Shown here in pieces: positions 22,852-64,000 of a DNA stretch of 64,000 nt. Each line of letters starts with the position of its first letter. The stretch's first letter is position 1. A program made the translations under genes and the position numbers. Source of the stretch: Salminus brasiliensis (Eukaryota; Chordata; Actinopteri; Characiformes; Bryconidae); assembly GCF_030463535.1 (NCBI RefSeq), contig NC_132880.1:43775842-43839841 (forward strand), given 5' to 3'. The notes below the pieces were generated by a model. The model saw nothing but the letters and a program-made list of their open reading frames with translations, ran no database searches and was not told where the DNA came from.

Positions 22852-23059
22852 CAGTGTTTCTCAGCCCTGGTCCTGGAGGCACCCTGCCCTGCACATTTTA
22901 GAGGATTCCCTGCTTTAACACACACACACACACACACCACCTGCAGCTCTGAAAGGACTTGTTAATGAGCTGATTAGTGGAATCAGGTGAGATGGGAGTA
23001 GACAAAGCACTAAAATGTGCAGGGCAAGGTGTCTCCAAGACCAGGGTACAGAAACACTG
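22852..23059. mobile_element. hAT-like palindromic MITE with 8-bp target duplication
   Basis: Starts CAGTGTTTCTCAGCCCTGG and ends GGTACAGAAACACTG. Flanked by ATGCATCA (22844-22851) and ATGTATCA (23060-23067), an 8-bp duplication with one change, as expected for hAT transposition. A CA microsatellite sits inside. Confidence 0.8.
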
Positions 23060-23069
23060 ATGTATCAAA

Positions 23070-24130
23070 TATGATACACTCGTCTAGTCCAAGGCTGATT
23101 CAGTGTCATCCCACCAAGACTGGGGTTGTGTTGTCGACAGCAGGATGATTTGGGTGTGTCGATGTCTACTGCATGTGTGTTTTGGGTGTTTGCACATCAG
23201 ACAGACTCAGTAAGTACACTGGATCCCCGTCCCATGACAGCCAGTGGCCGGCGGCGGAAGCCCCCTCCCTCCGCCGCCCTCCTCCTCCTCCTCCTCCTCT
23301 TCGTTCCATCCCGTCCAACAACATCCCCATTCAGGCACTGCAGCTTGGGGCAGCGCTCTGCTCCTCCGCTGCAGCTCAATAGTGGCCTTAACACATAAAA
23401 AATACATCAAAAACAAAGAGGCAGCCCGGGGCCCCGTCACATGCACTGCCATCTACACCAGCCAAACAAGTGAGGGAGGAGTAAATTATATAAATTACTT
23501 TTGTGCTTTTTTTTTAGCATGCTAAATTGTTGTAGCCTATTTTTTATTGGTGTAAGAGAAAACCTTAAAACAGTAATTTATTTAAAACATTTTAAATCCA
23601 GGTGTATCATGATATAGTGATGATATAGTGACCTGCAACACTGCAACATCAGTGTGATGATTAATTAATTTGCCGAACGTATTAAATAATATAAATAATA
23701 TAAAAGTACAAAAATAAAATTAGTTTAATAATAATTACAGAAAATATATTGGAAAATAAAGTTATCTGCTCCATCCAGTGGATCATCCTTGAACTGCATG
23801 CACCAGAAAACTACATACAGATTTTTGTGTTTAAAATTACTTGAGTAAAATTTTGAGTAGAAGGGGTTAAACAATGCTGTGCTCTGTATTTTATTTTTTT
23901 TGTTTAAAATAAAGAAGCTGGCATGAGCAATACATTCTAGATGTCTCAAATATGACAAAATAAAAGTCCTATATGCAAACATGCATCTAGTTTTAAAGTA
24001 TTAAAATGATTGGGCAGTTATTTGATGGTTCAGACTTTAAATGCTTGTTTTTATACATGTTAAAGTATTATTCATCATGAAAAAACAAAAACAGAGGCTG
24101 TGTAACTATATCAATATAAATATTCAATCA
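23070..24130. other. Intergenic DNA with a short GC-rich patch
   Basis: The stretch 23220-23440 is GC- and CpG-rich with (CTC)n. The remainder is AT-rich and related to 22050-22600. No supported gene. Confidence 0.45.
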
Positions 24131-25912
24131 TTTCAAACGATTGATTTTGTGTATATAGTTATTCTTTGAGTTATAACCACACTTAAGGCTTCAATGGCAT
24201 TATGAGCAACCATCAGGGTAAAAAAAACAAAAAAAACAAAAAAAACCTTGAAGGGGAAGGAAGCCACGCCGTTGCCAGTAAATAACAGCGCTGGTTTGGT
24301 TGCAAGCAGCCTGCAGTAATGACCCATTTCCCTCAGCTCAGCTGCAGTGACAGAGCCCATAGGGACGCACCCATAGGGCGCCACTGTCAACACTCTCTGC
24401 TCTGATCCAACGTGGCAGCTACTGCACATTCAACCAGTTGGCCAGTAGCTCTCGACCCCCAACACAGTCTGCACCACATAGTTGGCAGGAACCAGCAAAT
24501 CCATCTGTTAAGCTTAACTGCTGACAGTGAGAGAATGGGTTCCTCACCGCTCATGGAAGCAAGCTGACATGGTGTTCGGTGCCATGCCAGGAATGACCAC
24601 CAGTTAAGAAAATCTTCTTTCCCCCCCAACAAATTTTATATTCTCATGAAAATTCCAGGCTAAAGAGAAGATCCACAGCCAGCCTGGAGCAAGGTTGATC
24701 CATCTCAAACCCCTGCACCAGTCAGTCCTCATTAATGAGGGCCCCCTGCCTCTGCTGCCCAGGAACACCAAGCCCACTGATTAGCAGGACCCACTTAATA
24801 AGCACAAGATAAAGGGATCATTAGGGGTCCATGCCACAAGGCCCGCTTCATAGCCATCCGTTTGTTAGACTACAATTAGCTCATCCCTCGCCCCAAGTTG
24901 GTACAGGTCACGAGAAGCATAGCTCAAGCTTGAGAGACCGTGAGCTTTGAGACACTGGTGTTAAAAGCTGATCTGCTCAGTGTAATCCCACAGCACCACC
25001 CCTGGTATCTCCCAACAAGAGGAAGCAGAGATGTGGGTAAAGAATCTAGCGGTTAACAAATTCTGCCGTTTAAAAAAAAAAAAAAAACAGAAAATCTGAC
25101 GAAGAAAATTCTTAGGAAGAGATTGGTGAAGGTCACCATGCTGCTTCATCAGTCTGGTGAGAACAGTGGCCAAAAAAAAAGCAGGAGGAAGAAACCTGAA
25201 GAGGAACTAGTGGCCAACTGGACATTAGAAAAAATAAATAAATAAATAAATAATGGCACCTGGGTCATCTAGATGAAGCATCCAACCCACTGAAGAGTAT
25301 AGGTCAGGATTGTCTACTATTGTCTCCAGCATGTCGAGCATAATAAACGAGAATGTGGTAGGTGAAAAACTCACCAAGAGCATGAAGCAAGCTTACATCA
25401 TTAAGAAACAGGTTAGCGGTTCATGCAGGGCTCACCAGTCATGAAGCGCAAGGTCTGTGATGGTAAATGAATAATTAAAATCTCTGGAGAATCCAGGTGA
25501 GGCTCCATTTCTCAAGAGCTTTGCAGGAGAACGGTGAGTGTTACAAGATCGACAAAATGTTAAAGCTACAATACGCTCTATTAAACTGTTAAAATCATTG
25601 CATTGCACTGATTTTCAGGAAGCAGGGCCATTAATTGCAATGGAACCCGGCTTACAAATAAAATAAGTCAAAAGCATTAAGAATACACTTTAATTTACAG
25701 TTTTACAACAAATAAAATACATCAATTAAAACAATCAATATTTACATGATAAAATTTATATAAAACAAGTAAACAAAAACAGCCACATCAAAAACCTAGA
25801 TTATGGATCATGAAAACTGCCACGTTTCAATGGTTCAAGTCATCATACGACCCGGCAAAGCTAAGAACAGGCTTGTTTGAGGTCAGTGATATTAGGAAGA
25901 TTTATAGCAGCT
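24131..25912. other. Spacer between C1orf216 and claspin, including the claspin 3' UTR
   Basis: No repeat or gene recognised with confidence. The part next to 25912 must hold the claspin 3' UTR, but I cannot place its polyadenylation signal. Confidence 0.4.
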
Positions 25913-41624
<15,712 letters not shown>

Positions 41625-41639
41625 CTTTTGTCCGCTTGT

Positions 41640-41960
41640 GTTATTCGTTGGCAAAACACATGAAAAACGCAGAAACAGCTTGTCGTGGAGGATAAGAAGA
41701 AAAGGCAAACATACAAGAAGGGTCTCTACACTGTCTGACTGAAGCGCTGGGGCTATTATATCAGCAAAGCGCGAAAGTTTGAGCTCATCTCCCGCCGGAT
41801 CCGCCGCACTGAATACAATTTCAACCTTTCGCGCGCTGGACAGAAGCGCCTCTCCTGTTCCTGTCAGTCAACGCTTTCGGGCGCTCTGATTGGTCAGAGG
41901 GTTTCTATGCGCTCTAGACCCGCGCTGATTGGACGGATCTTTAAAATAGGAAGCGCGCCT
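41640..41960 (-). promoter_or_regulatory. clspn: clspn promoter with E2F-like sites and CCAAT boxes
   Basis: Upstream of the claspin ATG are GCGCGAAA (41769-41776) and TTTCGCGC (41827-41834), two E2F-type sites facing each other, plus a related TTTCGGGCG (41875-41883). Two CCAAT boxes in the sense orientation for claspin lie at 41889-41893 and 41928-41932. E2F control of claspin is known in mammals; binding here is inferred. Confidence 0.6.
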
Positions 41961-41989
41961 TGCTTTCAATAGCTCATTGTGCTGCAGGG

Positions 41990-44430
41990 GAAACCATTCA
42001 GCCTAAAATTTGCCACCAAGGATACATGTATGAATAAAACTCAAATTTAAGATCTCTGCATTAAAGTTTCCTTTTTTTTTACACTAGTAAAAGCTTAGAA
42101 AAAGCTCCATAGAGAAATTCCAGTAAGACATATTCTCAATGTAATTTTGATATATGTATGTCAAATCAAATCAAATTTTTTGTCACATACAGTCATACCC
42201 AGTATAACTTAAAGTGAAATGCTTTTATGACAGTCTGCCCAAATCAAGCTATACAATAAAGATCTACATTTAAACTTAACCTTTAAACTAAACCTTAACT
42301 TAATGAAGTAAAGTGCAAAAGTGCAAAAGAAAAATAAAATAAAAAAAATAAAAATAGAATAAGTTAGATTTAAGTTAAAAATAAAATATAAAAATATGAA
42401 AATATAGAAATATAGAAATATAAGAAAAAAAATACAAAATACAAATATACAAATATATATACACAGATGAAATAGTGCGTGTCTGTGTGTGCGTATATAT
42501 ATATATATATATATATGTGTATGTATACATATGTACATATTTATCTGTATGTGAGTGTATGTGTGAGTTAAAAAGAAAGAAATATGTATTTGATCAATGT
42601 ATTTTGTCATATATTACCATTGATTTACATTAATTTAATTCTCTATCTATAATTGTTTAGTATGTCAAAAGTCAAAAGATATCTACTATTATTATTTAGC
42701 AGAAGTTGTTATCTGTACTGTAAAACTAGTTTTTAGGTATCAAAGGTATCAATAATAATATTATTTATAGTAAAAAAAAAAGAAAAAAACTAAATATGAG
42801 ATCAGAAACTGTACATATCTTAAATATTAATATACAACTCAAAACTAAATTAGACATATATTAAAATAGCATTTGCACTAGTCAGAATTTATTTACAGAT
42901 ATGTTGAGCTGGACTTTACTAGCCAGAATCAGAGTAAAAATTTCTGGAATTAAAAGTTGTACTTGTAAAAAAAATGACCACATTTAATTAGTAAAACAAT
43001 TAAAGATTAAATCTCATGCAAATTATTTGTAGCATATGACTAGTCGGAATTATGTAATCAGTGTGCTGACAATATATATGGCTTTATATATTTGTAGATG
43101 TGATATTTTTAATAATAAACATCATATCAGAAATTAGAATGTCTACTAGGAACAACTGCATTACAGAGCTCTACAAGTAAAAAAGACTGGCATTTTAGGC
43201 ATAATTGGTCTGCCATAATGCTGCCTTCAAATCATGATGCCACCACAAAGCCGTATTTCCCAGTAGGACTTGTGATATGCCCATACTTTGGGGAGTGTCA
43301 ATTGACAAACTCCTGAAAATAGTTTTTAACTGTCCGTATTTTTGTCATTTTGCAGCAACACATGAACAGCAAAATTCTTTCTGTAATGGCTTTCTCTCAT
43401 CCACAAGTGCATTCTACTGATGCTCTTTACTACTAAAACATTGACTACCTAATGCCCATTATGTTCATTAAGTAATGCCAAATATACTTCCTTTCATTTG
43501 TAAACAAAACAAAAAAAAATCTACCCAGCTGTACTCACTAGCTCCAAAGTCTGAAGTAGAAACTTACAGGGATGTTTTGAAGGGAACGTGGAAAACAAGG
43601 CTGATACATGGCAGTTAGTTAGATACCTTCAATCAAATATCAAAATTGTTCAGCAAGAGAAGAGCATGAAGCCAATAGCCAAGCTATTTAAAAAAATCTT
43701 CATTTTCTGTTTTCTAACTAATTAAGAACTGCTCCTTGCACAACCGGTGTGTCTCATACTTACATTTTCATTACAGCTCAGTGTGATGCTCTTATTCAGA
43801 GAAACCTACTTGTGAATCACATTAGTGTTAGGAGTCTTGTCCAGGGACTCTTATTGGTGCACACCAGCCACTAGCGTTTATATGCAGCGGATGTGTTTAC
43901 ATTACTGCAAAGCAGCTATAATCCATGTCTGCAACAACACCTTTTAGACGAGCACACTTAATTGATTTGTAGATGTGAGTTTAGCCCACTCAATCCCTTC
44001 ACATACAAAATGTAATTTATTTAATCTGAATCTACAGATGATGGCTTTCCTGAATCACTTTCCCACATTTCCTTAAACATTCACATACAGTTTTCAAAAG
44101 ACAGAAAAGTGCACCTCGATGCTTTTTTTCTTGTTGAATTGGATGCCAATAACACATGCTCCCCTTTGCCTAAGGACTCTGATTGGTATAGCGTGGTGGG
44201 TGTGGTGTTACCCACTACTCTACACCATGCTACACCAACCACTCCTGTTTATGTGCAGCAGATGTATGCATATTGCTGCAAAGTAATTAAAAGAAATATA
44301 TTTTAAAAATATATATATATACATATATGCAACCATACCGTTTAGCACTATTTGTTTTTGTAAATATGAGGGCGGTCCACTCAATCCCCTTGCTCACAAG
44401 CTGCAACTTATTTCAACTACAGCTGATGGC
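41990..44430. other. Spacer between the clspn and ago4 promoters
   Basis: AT-rich. The stretch 42162-42440 starts with a dispersed fish repeat (TCAAATCAAATCAAATTTTT). A TA tract lies at 42493-42515. No gene found. Confidence 0.5.
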
Positions 44431-44694
44431 TTTCCTGGAACTCCTTCACCATTAGAGTTCCAGTAGTGCGCATGCGCGTTATGAACCCCCAGCTCCCACG
44501 CATGCGCACTTACAAATCCCACGGATCCGCTTTAAATCACACAACGCAGCGCAACCCGAGTTCGGTCCCTTGACGAGCTACGCATCCTTCCATTTCTCAA
44601 ATTAGCCACCTTAAGCTTCGAGATACCGCCCCCAATTTCAGTGTCGGTACGGAGCCGCCAGGCCGGGACAGAGACGGAGAGAGAGCCCTCGGCC

Positions 44695-62311
<17,617 letters not shown>

Positions 62312-64000
62312 CTACTTCAACCAGCAGGAGACGCACTTCTACGCTCCCTCTTCTCTCTCTTCAGTCTCTCTAACTCTCCATCTGTCTTGCTTTCTCTTTC
62401 TCTCTTTCTGTCCCCTTTTCTTCTCTCTCTGTCTATCGTGTCTTCATCAACACCAAAACGGTTCCAAAGCCAGCAGGCCGACCACAAGTCCAATTCCACA
62501 TGGTTAGCCTCAATGGAACCGCCCACCAGCAATCCTGCACTGAGAGACCGCTGGTCTCCAAGGCACAGAGATATAAAAAAAATTGAGCCATTTTTTTAAT
62601 TTGTTTTTCAGTTTTGAATGTCTCTTCTTTTCTTTTTTTTTTCCTTTTTTATTTGTAATATACACTGAGTGTGAGCAAACCTGCGCCATTTCGTCAGGAC
62701 AGCTCTGGCTCTCTCAGCTAAGCTGGACTCTGTCTACCTTTACCTCAAGCCAGTATCGGCTGAATCTTGTCACATTGTCTTTTGGGTGGGGTGGGGCTTG
62801 CATGATTTGAGAATGGTTGGTTGTTTTATTATTATATAATTTTTTTTTTTCTTTCTGTCCTTTTTACAATCGTATTTTAACTCTCTCTGCTCAGTCTTTT
62901 ACAAACGAGGTGACCTGGGTATCCATACCCATTACTCTTCTCCCATTTTGCAGAGAAGTGTGTAAGTGTGTAAGTGTGTAAGTGTGTAAGTGTGTAAGTG
63001 TGTAAGTGTGTAAGTGTGTAAGTGTGTGTTTCATGGCAGGCCACTGAATTGTAAAGGGAAATCAAGGAGTTAACTGCTGTAAATGCCTCAGTTCTTTTGT
63101 TTTTCTTTTTTTATAGTTACACACATATAGATATATATAAAAAAAATATTTACTATCTACATAAGCCTATTTCAGTAGATTTTTACAGGCTTGCATAAGC
63201 TGGTGGTTGTCTGTAGCAGTAACATTTTACCCATGGTCTCAGCTGTGTGACCGACCGAGTATCAGGCCAGGGCAGCGAGGGCTTGGCACAGGTGGCGTTC
63301 TGCCTGTGGCAAGATTGGAAAACTTTACGTCCTTGTTTGGATGGTTACGTATAAGGTGCAGGGATGTGGCCTTAGCATGGTGTTTGGCATGACGTCAGCC
63401 AATCGGGCGCTGGCATTGTGAACAGAAGGCAAAGCGAAGCTTAGAAATTACGGCACTCTCCCTTACCTTTTATGCATTTCTATGTAAGATTCAAATCAGA
63501 TTTTTAAGAGTTTAATATAAAACTGTTTTGTGGTTCTCTTCTTAACTGTTAGTGTAGAAAGTCGATGTCGTTCCTACCGTTGTTAATGTTGTTGCTATTA
63601 TAAATATCAGACAGTCAGCAGCTCAGTTGCATAACAAATTTATCCAGGAGTCGTTTTGATGGTGTTGGGTGCATCTGGTTTCGTAGCTGAACATGTTGTA
63701 GCATTCTTGGCCATGGTTGGTTGTGGGGCCCAAAGTGCTTTGGTTGGTCTTCCTTTTGGCTCATTTGTGATTTGAATTTCTTTTTTTTTTTTGTGTTGGA
63801 AGTAACAAGTTATCGTGGCAAAACTTCAGATTTGATTTCGGCCCCCGCGAGTCCCCCAGTGGCTCGCTGGGGAGGTTGTGTCTCCTCTGGTGGCAACGAT
63901 GATTGGATTAGAAAGGATGGACGGAGGATGAGTGACAATCAGGGCTCAGGGGGGAAATTAGTGCTGGTTAGATAGTTGGCAGTTATTTGAATTTTACACT
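62312..64000 (+). other. ago4: ago4 3' UTR (to the window end)
   Basis: Follows the TGA at 62309-62311. No convincing AATAAA followed by a GT-rich element is seen before 64000, so the UTR may run past the window. It is pyrimidine-rich at 62340-62450 and has the octamer array described next. Confidence 0.6.
62961..63024 (+). repeat. Eight perfect TGTAAGTG octamers
   Basis: 64 bp without any mismatch. Each unit contains GTAAGT, the optimal metazoan 5' splice-site hexamer, on the ago4 sense strand. Confidence 0.97.

Noticed and set aside
23126-23398. Open frame with a leucine run resembling a secreted protein
   Set aside because: The leucines come from a (CTC)n repeat, the frame is short, no splice partners or known domain are seen, and the opposite strand is equally open.
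41630-44690. Shared bidirectional clspn-ago4 promoter
   Set aside because: The start codons are 3.07 kb apart with AT-rich, repeat-containing DNA between two distinct motif-rich regions, so two separate promoters are more likely.

Overview
The window is nuclear DNA from a ray-finned (teleost) fish. Two conserved vertebrate genes and one vertebrate-specific small gene can be assembled exon by exon with standard splice sites. The rest is filled with fish-type DNA transposons, tRNA-derived SINEs, LINE 3' ends and long dinucleotide microsatellites. The MITE and SINE families look like those of otophysan fishes such as catfishes and characins, but that placement is an impression and not a demonstrated result.

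Layout. From 1 to 16.8 kb there is no convincing protein gene. This part holds degraded Tc1/mariner copies, SINEs, LINE tails, MITEs, several minisatellites (47-bp, 33-bp and a 25-copy C-rich VNTR at 10.8-11.5 kb), a block with possible homeobox sites at about 5.7 kb and an orphan CpG-rich patch at 9.9-10.35 kb. From 16.8 to 20.25 kb, on the minus strand, lies the C1orf216 (UPF0500) homologue: one coding exon, a 5' UTR intron and an upstream 5' UTR exon. A 196-bp copy of its own coding exon sits inside that intron, bounded by a 20-bp direct repeat. From 20.3 to 25.9 kb is transposon-rich spacer. From 25.91 to 41.62 kb, on the minus strand, is claspin (clspn): 24 coding exons and 1282 codons. 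From 44.70 to 62.31 kb, on the plus strand, is Argonaute 4 (ago4): 18 coding exons and 863 codons, followed by its 3' UTR to the end of the window.

The order C1orf216-CLSPN-AGO4 matches what I know of human 1p34, so this is a conserved block. Claspin and ago4 are divergent, with start codons 3.07 kb apart and separate promoter regions. The claspin side has E2F-like and CCAAT motifs, fitting an S-phase checkpoint gene. The ago4 side is a CpG island with two NRF1-type palindromes. Nothing suggests that the three genes act in one pathway: claspin serves ATR-Chk1 and fork signalling, Ago4 binds small RNAs, and C1orf216 is uncharacterised.

I see no wholly new multigene system. The least expected items are the self-templated insertion in the C1orf216 intron, the C-rich VNTR, an array of eight perfect 5' splice-site hexamers in the ago4 3' UTR, a GC-AG intron and a tandem-donor arrangement in ago4, and a nearly complete Tc1 transposon inside claspin.
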